Shown here: piece after piece, positions 19,454 through 28,399 of the stretch
How positions within the stretch are numbered: the first letter of the stretch is position 1
Layout: every line of letters begins with the position of its first letter
Source: Pseudocolwellia sp049933045
Lineage (GTDB): Bacteria; Pseudomonadota; Gammaproteobacteria; Enterobacterales; Alteromonadaceae
DNA length: 64,000 nt
Assembly (NCBI RefSeq): GCF_049933045.1
Contig: NZ_CP187926.1
Span: 3,162,001 to 3,226,000, forward strand
Direction of reading: 5' to 3'
Notes under the pieces: generated by a model
Told to the model about the DNA's origin: nothing
The model's input: the letters and a program-made list of their open reading frames with translations, nothing else
Database searches by the model: none
Translations under genes and position numbers: made by a program

Positions 19454-19951
19454 TTAACAGTCATCCGTATCGACAGTTATAACTGGTCTTGTATCGGAGC
19501 TCGTGCTATCTGTATAAGAAACAAAACACTTAGCATCTTCAGCATCATCAATATCAGCATGTGGAGTGTCTTGTGTTGGGTACCAAACAATTTTACCAGC
19601 ATCATCTATAGATATAAAATCATCAGAGCTTAGGTCTAATACTTCATCCCATACTTCAGTTGTAGCTGATGGCCAACCATTTACTATAGCTATTGTTGTT
19701 GAATCATCAATATCCACTGTTGTTGCTGCTGTTGCCCCTTTCACTAAAACCTTAGCGTGCACCATAGTTGTGGCACTTTCTACCGAGCCTCTTACTGCTT
19801 TAATGGTTGACGCTTTAGCATCACCCGTTAAATCGATAAATTTAGGTGCTGCTGTTGCAGCTAAAATACCTAAAATAACGATGACAACAACTAACTCAAT
19901 TAGTGTAAAACCTTGCTGAGTTTTTAGAGGAGATTGATTTATTATTTTCAT
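19454..19951 (-). CDS. mshA: MSHA major pilin MshA
   Basis: 165 residues. The leader ends QQG and the mature chain begins FTLIELVVVIVILGILAATA, the classic type IVa pilin N-helix with Glu at position 5. The body is small, Thr/Ala/Asp-rich and has a C-terminal cysteine loop (C at about residues 141 and 165). It builds the mannose-sensitive haemagglutinin pilus fibre, used for attachment to surfaces and particles. The ribosome-binding site TAGG lies about 10 bases before the ATG. It has its own promoter candidate and terminator, as expected for the most abundant subunit. Confidence 0.93.
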   Translation of the reverse strand: MKIINQSPLKTQQGFTLIELVVVIVILGILAATAAPKFIDLTGDAKASTIKAVRGSVESATTMVHAKVLVKGATAATTVDIDDSTTIAIVNGWPSATTEVWDEVLDLSSDDFISIDDAGKIVWYPTQDTPHADIDDAEDAKCFVSYTDSTSSDTRPVITVDTDDC

Positions 19952-19978
19952 AAAAGTACCTACAGTTAAAAAGTGATT

Positions 19979-20007
19979 ATTATGTTTTTTGTTTTAATTA
20001 CAGTTAA
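19979..20007 (-). promoter_or_regulatory. Candidate mshA promoter
   Basis: On the minus strand TTAACT (20002-20007) is followed after exactly 17 bases by CATAAT (19979-19984), 28 bases before the mshA ATG. The -35 box overlaps the mshB stop codon. The boxes match the sigma-70 consensus at 4 of 6 and 5 of 6 positions. Confidence 0.5.
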
Positions 20008-20630
20008 ATATTTATATAGACAACAATTTCACTTGTTGCTGGTTTATACGTAAAGCTATTGCCCACTTCAGTTATTGTTCCAGATGGAACTACAAATTCT
20101 CCTGAAGCATTCTTATTTAATGTTTCTTTTAAGAAGTAATGACATAAAGAATCAGCGTCACTTCCTGAATTAGTAACATAGTAATCAGTAGAGTTAACAT
20201 CATTCAATGTTGTAATAGATGTTGTGGCTCTTGGTGGTTGTTGCAATATACTATTTAATACGTCTAAACAATTAGCTTCAGTAAAGCCTGCTGCTAACGT
20301 GTTTCCATTGTTTACCCCTGAAACAGAGCTAACAATATAACCTGCACGAATGCCTTCGGTTGTATTTTGTGTGGTTAGAAGAACAAATGTGCCATCGTAA
20401 TCAACAACATTTCGGTTGGTTGTATCTGTTGGTCGGGCTTCAGCTTCCCATTGCGCTCTTGCGAGAGAAACTGCGGTAGCAAAACCACCAGCCATACCTT
20501 CAATATTAGCTTGTTTAGCTTGATCTGTTAAATCAAGGAATCTAGGGATAGCAGTTGCTGCTAAGAAACCTAAAATAGCAACCACAATCACTAATTCTAT
20601 TAGTGTAAAACCAGACTGTTTTTTCATCAT
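20004..20630 (-). CDS. mshB: MSHA prepilin MshB
   Basis: 208 residues. The prepilin motif SGFTLIELVIVVAILGFLAATAIPRFLDL starts at residue 6 and is close to that of MshA; the body differs and carries two cysteines. The position directly before mshA fits MshB, a minor pilin. Two ATGs start the frame (20630 and 20627). A 99-base spacer containing a perfect palindrome separates it from mshF. Confidence 0.85.
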   Translation of the reverse strand: MMKKQSGFTLIELVIVVAILGFLAATAIPRFLDLTDQAKQANIEGMAGGFATAVSLARAQWEAEARPTDTTNRNVVDYDGTFVLLTTQNTTEGIRAGYIVSSVSGVNNGNTLAAGFTEANCLDVLNSILQQPPRATTSITTLNDVNSTDYYVTNSGSDADSLCHYFLKETLNKNASGEFVVPSGTITEVGNSFTYKPATSEIVVYINI

Positions 20631-20688
20631 AACACCATAACTTTTATCATTAAATTAATTGTAACAACGATTTACTTACAATACTACG

Positions 20689-20704
20689 TTACCCTATAGG
20701 GTAA
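20689..20704. repeat. 16-bp perfect palindrome upstream of mshB
   Basis: TTACCCTATAGGGTAA reads the same on both strands. It sits in the 99-base gap between mshF and mshB, about 59 bases before the mshB ATG. It could be a dimeric regulator site; the centre has no loop, so it is a poor terminator and has no T run. Confidence 0.5.
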
Positions 20705-20729
20705 GTATATTTGTTTCAATATATAATTT

Positions 20730-21230
20730 TCACGGCTCATCATTTCGAGATAATGTACCGCTAACTTTGCCATTTTGTGAGTTATATTGAAAATATTCAC
20801 CCAAGGGTAATTCAAATTGGCAAATTCTACCTATGTCCATATTATGCTTTTTAACTTCTACAGCGGCTATGGGCATTTTCATTAGTACCATAGGCTCCAT
20901 GATCACTATGTCCCAGATTTTTGCGCAAGCAAGATCATCATCTGTTGTATCTATCCAACCTTTACTATTTACTTTTATAGGCTGAACTTTATTATCAAAA
21001 ACCGCTTTAACAATATTAGGCTGCTTATCCATAAACCATTGCGCGTGAACTGCCGTTACTTTACCTGCAAAGCTTTGAGTTACTTTATTAAACCCTACTT
21101 GTTTTAGTTGATCTTCTTGTTTAAAGAAATAATGAATAAAGCTCATCATTAATATAGCTAACAAAACAACAATTATCACGATTTCGGCTAATGTTCTTTG
21201 TTTTTTATTGGAAGCTTTATGTTTATACAT
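20730..21230 (-). CDS. mshF: MSHA biogenesis protein MshF
   Basis: 166 residues with one N-terminal membrane helix (EIVIIVVLLAILMMSFIHYFF, about residues 16-36) and a periplasmic domain with FAGKVTAVHAQWFMDKQP. The helix looks pilin-like but has no Gly-Phe cleavage site. The gene order mshG-mshF-mshB is that of Vibrio and Shewanella, which gives the name. The function in pilus assembly is not known in detail. Confidence 0.8.
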   Translation of the reverse strand: MYKHKASNKKQRTLAEIVIIVVLLAILMMSFIHYFFKQEDQLKQVGFNKVTQSFAGKVTAVHAQWFMDKQPNIVKAVFDNKVQPIKVNSKGWIDTTDDDLACAKIWDIVIMEPMVLMKMPIAAVEVKKHNMDIGRICQFELPLGEYFQYNSQNGKVSGTLSRNDEP

Positions 21231-21264
21231 AGCTACTCTTTAATTATAAAAGCTGTATTTATCA

Positions 21265-22503
21265 TTATTTACCTTGGAATGCTGACATCATATCCCACAT
21301 TGGTGTAAATATACCTAGAGCAAGTATGAGTACCATTCCTGCAACAATCATTATCATAATAGGCTCAATCTTCGCAGTTAAATTACCGAGTTCGTAATCT
21401 ACTTCACGTTCGTAGTATTCACCTACTTCTTCAAGTAGTTCATCTACGCGCCCTGTTTCTTCACCAACTGCGATCATTTGTAATACGAGTGACGTAAACA
21501 AACTACTTGAGACTGCAGATCTTAAAAGGCTTTCACCACTTTCAATTGACTTACGCATGGTTAATATTTTTTCTTTCATATAACTGTTATCAACAGCATC
21601 TGATACTAAATTCAGCCCTGATGTCATAGGCACACCCGCACGTAATACAATGGCAAAACTATGAGAGAACCTTGATAAAATTGAACGTTCTATAATACTA
21701 CCTACTATAGGTAAATTAACTTTGCGTTTATCCCACCAGTATCTGCCTTTATCTGTTTGCACGTAATGACGAATCCCAAAAAAAGCAAATACACAGCCAA
21801 TTAATAAGTGAGGCCAATAATTGAGAAAGAAGTCTGAGCTGGCGATCAATATCTTAGTCGCCACAGGTAAGTCTGCGCCTAATTTAGTAAACATGTTCGC
21901 GAATGTAGGTACAACAAAAATATTCAGAATGACCATAGCCATAACAATTGCTATAAGTACAAATGATGGATAACGTAAGGCACTTTTAATTCTTTTACGC
22001 GTTTCTTGTTCGCGATCAAAGTAGCTGGCTAACTTAGCAAACGCATCATCTAATTTACCTGTATTTTCTCCCACATGAATAAGAGAGATAAATAACGGTG
22101 GAAAAATCTTAGGATGCTGGTTTAAAGCTGTCGAAAGTGTATAACCACCTTCAAGTTGATCTGAAACAGTCATTAACGCAGCTTTAAGTTTCTCAGAAGT
22201 CGTAGAGTCAGCCATACCGTTTATTGCGCGTAATATTGGTACACCTGAACGCATCAATGCATACATTTGACGACAAAAGATGATGAGGTCGTCTAATGAA
22301 ACTAACTCAAAGCCGAGTAATTCATTTATATCTATCTGAGCCAGGCTCGTTTCTTTTCCATTACCTTTAGCCACTTCAATAGAAATAGGTATAATTTGTT
22401 GGCGAGAAAGCTGCTCTGCTGCTGCTGCAGAGCTTTTAGCTTCAAGCTTTCCTTTAATTTGAGAGCCTTTAGCGTCTCGACCAATATAACTATACGCTGC
22501 CAT
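21265..22503 (-). CDS. mshG: MSHA inner-membrane platform protein MshG (GspF/PilC family)
   Basis: 412 residues. Two repeated GspF cytoplasmic helical domains (about residues 68-190 and 270-395) alternate with three membrane helices (about 170-192, 220-240 and 378-398). The motifs FCRQMYALMRSGVPILRAI and FSHSFAIVLRAGVPMTSGL are those of the family. MshG is the inner-membrane platform on which MshE acts. It lies 8 bases after mshE. Confidence 0.95.
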   Translation of the reverse strand: MAAYSYIGRDAKGSQIKGKLEAKSSAAAAEQLSRQQIIPISIEVAKGNGKETSLAQIDINELLGFELVSLDDLIIFCRQMYALMRSGVPILRAINGMADSTTSEKLKAALMTVSDQLEGGYTLSTALNQHPKIFPPLFISLIHVGENTGKLDDAFAKLASYFDREQETRKRIKSALRYPSFVLIAIVMAMVILNIFVVPTFANMFTKLGADLPVATKILIASSDFFLNYWPHLLIGCVFAFFGIRHYVQTDKGRYWWDKRKVNLPIVGSIIERSILSRFSHSFAIVLRAGVPMTSGLNLVSDAVDNSYMKEKILTMRKSIESGESLLRSAVSSSLFTSLVLQMIAVGEETGRVDELLEEVGEYYEREVDYELGNLTAKIEPIMIMIVAGMVLILALGIFTPMWDMMSAFQGK

Positions 22504-22511
22504 ATTATTGT

Positions 22512-24227
22512 TTACCCAGCCACATCTACGGTTTCAACTAATCGAAGAACTTCTTCTACACTTGTGACCCCTTGAGTAGCATAATCAAAAGCAGCCATAG
22601 CCAATGGTGTGAAGGTTGGGTTAGCCTTAGCTAAGTTTGCAAAACCTTCTGAATCATCTTTTTTAAGTGCCGTCATCATGGGCTCATTCATTTCAAGTAA
22701 TTCAAATACACCAATTCGACCTTTATAGCCTGTGTATTGGCAACTTTGACAACCTTTACCATGTTTAAATTGGTGTGATGTTGCACTCTCATCTACTAGG
22801 TTAGTCAACCATAACTTTTCTTGGCTGTTAGGTTCATAATCAATCGCACAGCTATCACATACTTTTCTCACTAATCGTTGAGCAATAATCGCTCTTAACG
22901 AACTCCCAACTAAGAAACCTGCTGCGCCCATATCAATTAATCTTAGCGCGCTGGTTATAGCATCGTTGGTATGTAATGTAGATAATACTAAATGACCAGT
23001 TAATGCGCCTCTTAAGCCAATTTCTACTGTTTCTTTGTCTCGCATTTCCCCAATCATAATAATATCGGGATCTTGTCGTAATGCGGTTCTTAGTACAGCC
23101 GAAAAGGTTAAATCTATTTTACTGTTAATTTGAACCTGATTAACACGAGGTAATCGATACTCAACGGGATCTTCAACAGTAATAATTTTTTTACTTGATT
23201 GATTTAATTCACTCAAGGCTGCATAAAGAGTTGTTGTTTTACCACTACCTGTTGGTCCAGTAACTAACACCATGCCATGCGGTCGGCTAATTTGATGACG
23301 TATACGTGCAATTAAATCTGCTGGCATACCTGTTTCATCAAAAGTCAGTAGTCCTGCTGTTTGATCAAGCAAACGCATTACTACGGATTCACCATGCTGA
23401 ACAGGCATTGTTGACATACGAACATCAACATTATGACCACTTATTTGTAAGTTAAAACGACCATCTTGCGGTAAGCGTTTTTCTGAAATATCTAGACCAG
23501 CCATTAATTTCAAACGTAAAACCATGGCGGAGGCAATTTTGTTTTCTTTAAGAATGTTCTCTTGTAAAACGCCATCAATACGTTGACGAATACGTAATTG
23601 GTTTTCATCAGGTTCGATATGAATATCTGAAGCACGCATTTGAATTGCATCTTCAAATACTGATTGTAATAACTTACCTACTGTAGCGTCGCCGCCTTCA
23701 TCACCAAAAGAAGTGGTTAAGTTAAAATCAGCTGTTTGATCGTATTCTTCTTCTAGCTGACTCGCAAACGATTCAATATCAGCTGTTTTACGATATAGGC
23801 CATCAAAAGCTTCAAAAAGCTGTGATTCCATAACAACGGCTAACTCTAAGCGTTTAGGTGCGAGCATTTGCTCAAGCTGGTCTAACCCACCTAAATCGGC
23901 AGGATCACTCATACCTATAAGTACAGATTCACCTAAGTCTTCAATAATTAATGCACGTAAACGTCGGGCATGTACTTCAGGTAATAATGAAGCGACTTCT
24001 GATGGAATACGCCTTTGGCTAATATCAAGAAATGGAACACCAAGTTGCTGAGCTAAAAACTCAAGTAATTGTTTTTCACCAATGTGACCTAGCTCAATCA
24101 GCGTATCACCGAGTTTTCTACCTGTAGATTTTTGGCTGTTTAATGCCTGCATTAGTTGTTCATTAGTCACAATATGTTCATGTACTAATAAATCACCCAA
24201 TCGCATTTTTAATTTAGGTGCGGCCAT
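22512..24227 (-). CDS. mshE: MSHA pilus assembly ATPase MshE (GspE/PilB family)
   Basis: 571 residues. The N-terminal MshEN domain has the RLG...L...Q...RKLGDTL pattern (about residues 9-43), known in Vibrio MshE to bind cyclic-di-GMP. A GspE ATPase follows: Walker A GPTGSGKT (324-331), the Asp box with EDPVEYR, Walker B DIIMIGEMRD, the His box LSTLHTNDA, and the four-cysteine zinc site (CDSC...CQSC). It is the cytoplasmic motor for pilus extension and is expected to respond to c-di-GMP. AGGAG lies about 8 bases before the ATG. It follows mshN closely. Confidence 0.96.
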   Translation of the reverse strand: MAAPKLKMRLGDLLVHEHIVTNEQLMQALNSQKSTGRKLGDTLIELGHIGEKQLLEFLAQQLGVPFLDISQRRIPSEVASLLPEVHARRLRALIIEDLGESVLIGMSDPADLGGLDQLEQMLAPKRLELAVVMESQLFEAFDGLYRKTADIESFASQLEEEYDQTADFNLTTSFGDEGGDATVGKLLQSVFEDAIQMRASDIHIEPDENQLRIRQRIDGVLQENILKENKIASAMVLRLKLMAGLDISEKRLPQDGRFNLQISGHNVDVRMSTMPVQHGESVVMRLLDQTAGLLTFDETGMPADLIARIRHQISRPHGMVLVTGPTGSGKTTTLYAALSELNQSSKKIITVEDPVEYRLPRVNQVQINSKIDLTFSAVLRTALRQDPDIIMIGEMRDKETVEIGLRGALTGHLVLSTLHTNDAITSALRLIDMGAAGFLVGSSLRAIIAQRLVRKVCDSCAIDYEPNSQEKLWLTNLVDESATSHQFKHGKGCQSCQYTGYKGRIGVFELLEMNEPMMTALKKDDSEGFANLAKANPTFTPLAMAAFDYATQGVTSVEEVLRLVETVDVAG

Positions 24228-24229
24228 TA

Positions 24230-25444
24230 TTATTCTCCTAACTCTGACATTCTTTGTCTGATAAATTGAGCAGAATTATTGGATAAACTCTGAGTGGACA
24301 AAGCCGTTTTATATGCTAATTTTGCTTTTTCGAATTGGCTATCACGATCAAGTTCAACACCGAGTCCCATCCACCACTTACCTTGATGAGGCTCTAAATT
24401 AACGAGCTGACGATAAGCTAAAATAGCACTATCTGAATTACCCACCATTTGTGCCGTATTTGCTAGCAACACTTGATACTCTACATGTTGAGCGGTAGCG
24501 AAACCATTTAATACATATAGCGCTTCTTTATTGTTGTTTTGATTTAATAAAATACGCGCTTTCATTAATCTGAAATCTATATCATCAGGATATATATCCA
24601 TTCCTTGAGATAGTAAATTTAATGCTGGGCGGTAAAGTTTACGACCAAACCATAATGCCGATAGCTGTTTTCGAGCATCGTTATGGTCTGGCTGAATAAG
24701 CAAGACCTCTTCAAATAATTTTTCAGCTTTCGTCACTTCATTATCGGTTATTGCACGCTCAGCTTTTTGTAACTTATTTTGCACAACACGCTCTGCAGAT
24801 AAATGACTGCGAGATATACTTAATGAAGCTTGCTTCTGTTGTGGTGCGGGTGTTTCAGTTGCTGGTTCTATCTTACGTTGATAATTCATATTATCGTTTA
24901 ATGGTGTAATAACCATATTTTCTTTTTCACTGACCAACTGAAATGATTTAAGCGATTCCGTCTGAGTTTTAGCTACAGGTGCTTGGTAGGCAATATCCGC
25001 GGCTTGTTTAATTTCTGGTTTAGCTGTCAGTTCAGTTGTTGAAACCGTTTTTTGTTCAGTGACTTTTTTGGCTGTTTCAATTGACGTTACTTCAATAGTG
25101 TCTTTAAGCGATTTTTGAACATTAAAAGCAAGCTCTGGCTTTATGTTTTGTTGCTCACTCGGTAAAGTCTTTGCCTGTATATTTTCAACTGAATTTCTTT
25201 GTGTATCTTCAACAACAGATTGTGAATTGTCATAAACCGATTGTTTTAATGTTTGATTCTCAGAATATAAACTCCAGCCATAAATACCGCCTATATTAAT
25301 TAAAATAATGAGTAATATGATCAACATTATTTTAACTTTAGACAAAGCTGCAGGTTGCCCTTGTGATACAGATACATTTGAATTATTGCCTTGAGGATCG
25401 TTTCTCTCCTCTAGCTCTTTTAGCATTTGATTAATAACACTCAC
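24230..25444 (-). CDS. mshN: MSHA biogenesis protein MshN (TPR)
   Basis: 404 residues from the GTG at 25444, giving MSVINQMLKELEERN, the normal start of MshN. That GTG has GGAG 9 bases upstream and shares GTGA with the mshM stop. A TTG at 25459 gives a slightly longer frame but is less likely. One membrane helix (about residues 39-57) is followed by a Gln/Thr/Lys-rich linker. TPR repeats follow from about residue 225 to the end (KAEKLFEEVLLIQPDHNDAR and similar). It resembles GspB/TPR partners of secretion ATPases and probably joins MshM and MshL across the periplasm. Confidence 0.9.
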   Translation of the reverse strand: MSVINQMLKELEERNDPQGNNSNVSVSQGQPAALSKVKIMLIILLIILINIGGIYGWSLYSENQTLKQSVYDNSQSVVEDTQRNSVENIQAKTLPSEQQNIKPELAFNVQKSLKDTIEVTSIETAKKVTEQKTVSTTELTAKPEIKQAADIAYQAPVAKTQTESLKSFQLVSEKENMVITPLNDNMNYQRKIEPATETPAPQQKQASLSISRSHLSAERVVQNKLQKAERAITDNEVTKAEKLFEEVLLIQPDHNDARKQLSALWFGRKLYRPALNLLSQGMDIYPDDIDFRLMKARILLNQNNNKEALYVLNGFATAQHVEYQVLLANTAQMVGNSDSAILAYRQLVNLEPHQGKWWMGLGVELDRDSQFEKAKLAYKTALSTQSLSNNSAQFIRQRMSELGE

Positions 25445-26343
25445 GCTTGATGTCTCCAAAATAAATAAGCGCTAACCACACCTGCAATAAGTAATGTACT
25501 TGTGAAGATCCACATAAAATTTATAGTAGACAAAGATGTATCTTCTGTATCATCGATGGCTGCTTTCAAATGTTTTGTATTAATTTGATAATGTCCTTGC
25601 CCATAAGTTAGCATTAACATTTTATGGCATAAAATGTTAACTAACCTTGGAATACCTTGCGTTGCTTTAGCTATTTTTTTACAAAGGTTTGTATTAAACA
25701 AAGTGGCCCCTTTGTAGCCTGCAACATGTAATCGATGCTCAATGTAGCGCTCAACTTCACTACTCGTCATGGCTCTTAATTTGTAGGCAAAGGTTATTCT
25801 TTGGCGTAGCTGTCTAAAGTTTTTTTGGCTTAAGCGCTCATCTAATTCGGGTTGAGCAAATAACACCACTTGTAAAAGCTTTCTCGTTTCCGTTTCTAAA
25901 TTAGTAAATAATCGTAGAGCTTCTAAGCTTTCTTCAGGTAACGCTTGAGCTTCATCTAATATAAGAACGACTGAGCGACCTTCTTTATGTAAATCAATAA
26001 CCTTTTGCTGAATACGTTGTGTAAGCAGTTGAACTGACATGCGTTGTGCTTGTTTTACACCTAATTCAATTGCAACAGCGCGTCTTAATTCATCAGGTTT
26101 CAAATAAGGGTCTGGAATGTATGCGGTAACAAAATGCTCAGGAATTTCGTTTAATAGTTTTCTGCATAATAAGGTTTTCCCCGTACCTACTTCACCAATC
26201 ACTTTGATGAAACCTTCACCTGTTTTAAGTGCTGTAAGTAAAACAGCTAAAGCCTCGTTGTGAGGCTCTAGTCCTAAAAAAAAGTTAGTGTTTGGTGTTA
26301 GTGTGAAAGGTAACTCACGTAAACCAAAATGGTACAGATACAT
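25441..26343 (-). CDS. mshM: MSHA biogenesis AAA ATPase MshM (ExeA-like)
   Basis: 300 residues. Walker A is GEVGTGKT (residues 50-57) and Walker B VVLILDEAQAL (about 125-135), in an ExeA/GspA-type AAA domain. A single membrane helix follows near the C-terminus (TINFMWIFTSTLLIAGVVSAYLFW), so the ATPase faces the cytoplasm. ExeA-like proteins help insert or position the secretin. It overlaps mshN by 4 bases and follows mshL by 5. Confidence 0.93.
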   Translation of the reverse strand: MYLYHFGLRELPFTLTPNTNFFLGLEPHNEALAVLLTALKTGEGFIKVIGEVGTGKTLLCRKLLNEIPEHFVTAYIPDPYLKPDELRRAVAIELGVKQAQRMSVQLLTQRIQQKVIDLHKEGRSVVLILDEAQALPEESLEALRLFTNLETETRKLLQVVLFAQPELDERLSQKNFRQLRQRITFAYKLRAMTSSEVERYIEHRLHVAGYKGATLFNTNLCKKIAKATQGIPRLVNILCHKMLMLTYGQGHYQINTKHLKAAIDDTEDTSLSTINFMWIFTSTLLIAGVVSAYLFWRHQA

Positions 26344-26348
26344 TACTT

Positions 26349-28085
26349 TTACTGTTCGCTATTTGTTTTTTCAACTTCTTCAGGGAACCATTGTTTTAAC
26401 AAAGCTCTAGCGTCCTGCAATTGTGTTTTCCATGTATTTTGATCAACCACTATAGGTTTAAGCATAATGATTAATTCTTTCTTCTGAGTCGTTTCACTTT
26501 TACTCTTAAATAATTCACCTAAAAATGGGATATCACCAAGTAACGGTGTTTTAGATTCCATATCCACTTTACGTGATTCAATTAAACCACCTATAACAAC
26601 TATTTCACCTGATTTAGCACGAATAATAGTGTCTGATTCACGAACACTACTTTGTGCTAATGGTAGTGAATAAGTATCATCGCCTATTCTAATAGTTTTA
26701 GTTTGCTCATCAGTAAGGGTTACTGATGGGTGAACATGTAATATAACTTCACCGTTTTTATCAATTTGTGGAGTAACGTCTAATGCTATACCCGAAAAGA
26801 ATGGCGTTAATTGTATTTCAGGTGTGGTAGTTGTTGCAGTACCTGTTGTGGTGGTTGATGATATTTCTGTAACGAAGTACTCATCTTCACCTACTTTAAT
26901 AACCGCTTTTTGATTGTTCGTTGCTGTAATACGAGGGCTTGATAAAACTTGAACATTACCTTGAGTAGACAATAATTCTATAACGCCCGAAAAGTCCGCA
27001 TTAGTAAAACTCAATCCACTTATGCCACCAAGAGTCGCTGATATTGCATTACCAACAATATTACCTGTTGTTTGAAAAGCAAGATCTGTTGAGCCCACAC
27101 TACCTAATACTTGGTCCCACTTAACCCCTTGTTGATAATCATCATTAAGGGTAACTTCCATAATTTTGGCTTCAATAATAACTTGTCTGCGTAAGTGCTC
27201 TTGAGAGTCACTTAAAAACTTCTTAACTGCAGCCAGTTCACTAGGTAACGCACGTACTGTTACTAATCCAGCCTGAGGAGAAACAATAACCGAACGCCCT
27301 CCACTATCTAAACCATTTTCACCCGAAACACCAATTAAAGAAGCTAAATTCTCTTTTAACTCTTCCCAGTAATTAGATTCATTGCTGGTATAGATATTAG
27401 TACCGCTGCTACTATTACTGCTTTGATTATTTTGGCTGTTATTATTTTGATTATTCGAACTATTGCTGTTGTTACTTGAATTACTGCCATTTGAAGAGCC
27501 ACCCGAGTTAGGATCATTTTCTGAAACGCCACCTGAATTTACATTCATGCTTGAAGTACCACTACGAGACACAAAAAGGTAATCTAAAGGCATAGTTTCT
27601 GTACGCATACCGGCAGCATACACTTGAATAATATTACCTTGGCGGCGAATATCAAAACCATAAAGTTCTTCGATAACATCTAAAGTTTCTTGAATCGTAA
27701 CTTCTTTTAAATGCAAGGTAATCGTACCTTCAACATCAGGATGTACGGCTATGCTATATGAAGAATCATCCACCAAGGCTGCAAAGAAGTCGCGTGCTTG
27801 TACATCACTTGCAGCAATCTCTAAGCGTTTTTCAGCTAACAAACCATTCTTTGCAGTTTGCATACTTTGCTGCATTAATTCTTGTTGAACCGAACTAGGT
27901 AATTGAGTTAATGGCTTAGGAGCTTTACGCTGAGTGGACTCTTCAATTGCTTTATCTAATTCATTATTGATCGCTGTTGGCGCATCTGGAACTGTTTGGC
28001 AACCAAATGTCGTTATAGATAAAAGGGAAATTAAACAGTTATTTAAACTCAATTTTGACAATTTCATATGATTGTTTCTTTTCAT
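26349..28085 (-). CDS. mshL: MSHA outer-membrane secretin MshL
   Basis: 578 residues. The N-terminal signal ends in FGC at about residue 29, so it is probably a lipoprotein. A secretin N-domain (about 105-160) precedes a Ser/Asn/Gly-rich linker (about 178-225). The C-terminal secretin domain (about 290-560) ends with the motif VIGGLIESRKVDMESKTPLLGDIPFLGELF. MshL forms the multimeric outer-membrane pore for the pilus. In-frame ATGs at 28085 and 28067 are both possible starts. It lies 2 bases after mshK. Confidence 0.95.
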   Translation of the reverse strand: MKRNNHMKLSKLSLNNCLISLLSITTFGCQTVPDAPTAINNELDKAIEESTQRKAPKPLTQLPSSVQQELMQQSMQTAKNGLLAEKRLEIAASDVQARDFFAALVDDSSYSIAVHPDVEGTITLHLKEVTIQETLDVIEELYGFDIRRQGNIIQVYAAGMRTETMPLDYLFVSRSGTSSMNVNSGGVSENDPNSGGSSNGSNSSNNSNSSNNQNNNSQNNQSSNSSSGTNIYTSNESNYWEELKENLASLIGVSGENGLDSGGRSVIVSPQAGLVTVRALPSELAAVKKFLSDSQEHLRRQVIIEAKIMEVTLNDDYQQGVKWDQVLGSVGSTDLAFQTTGNIVGNAISATLGGISGLSFTNADFSGVIELLSTQGNVQVLSSPRITATNNQKAVIKVGEDEYFVTEISSTTTTGTATTTTPEIQLTPFFSGIALDVTPQIDKNGEVILHVHPSVTLTDEQTKTIRIGDDTYSLPLAQSSVRESDTIIRAKSGEIVVIGGLIESRKVDMESKTPLLGDIPFLGELFKSKSETTQKKELIIMLKPIVVDQNTWKTQLQDARALLKQWFPEEVEKTNSEQ

Positions 28086-28087
28086 AG

Positions 28088-28399
28088 TTATTTAGTTACA
28101 ATATTAGAAAACATTGATAATTTTATGCGCTCTTCGTCTAAGCGTAATATCACATGTGAAGCATTAACAATGATTAGCTCATGCTCACCAATGTAATCAC
28201 CTAACTTCATTAACTTTCCACTTATAATTGCAGATTTATTTTTATCGCTATAAATAATAGTTTCTAGTGTTAGACTTTTTTTATTTTCTACTTTACTTAC
28301 ACTACTAGACCCAGATAAAGGCTTAGTAGGATCTATATCCTGTGCTTGGCTTTGTAGTGAAAAAGTGACTAATAGGGTCGTTAATAAAAATTTATACAC
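28088..28399 (-). CDS. mshK: MSHA biogenesis protein MshK
   Basis: 103 residues with a signal peptide (about residues 1-19, cleavage near SQAQD). The mature sequence DIDPTKPLSG...LETIIYSDKNKSAIISGKLMKLGD is the GspC/PilP-like pattern of MshK. It is periplasmic and probably links the inner-membrane MshIJ to the secretin MshL. The start is GTG at 28399, preceded by GGAG. It overlaps mshJ by 8 bases. Confidence 0.88.
   Translation of the reverse strand: MYKFLLTTLLVTFSLQSQAQDIDPTKPLSGSSSVSKVENKKSLTLETIIYSDKNKSAIISGKLMKLGDYIGEHELIIVNASHVILRLDEERIKLSMFSNIVTK

Noticed and set aside
19566..19919. 117-codon plus-strand frame inside mshA
   Set aside because: Antisense to mshA; the Val/Ser/Thr-rich translation follows from the pilin codons.
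25441..25459. MshN starting at TTG 25459
   Set aside because: GTG 25444 gives the family start MSVIN, has GGAG at ideal spacing and overlaps mshM by only four bases.
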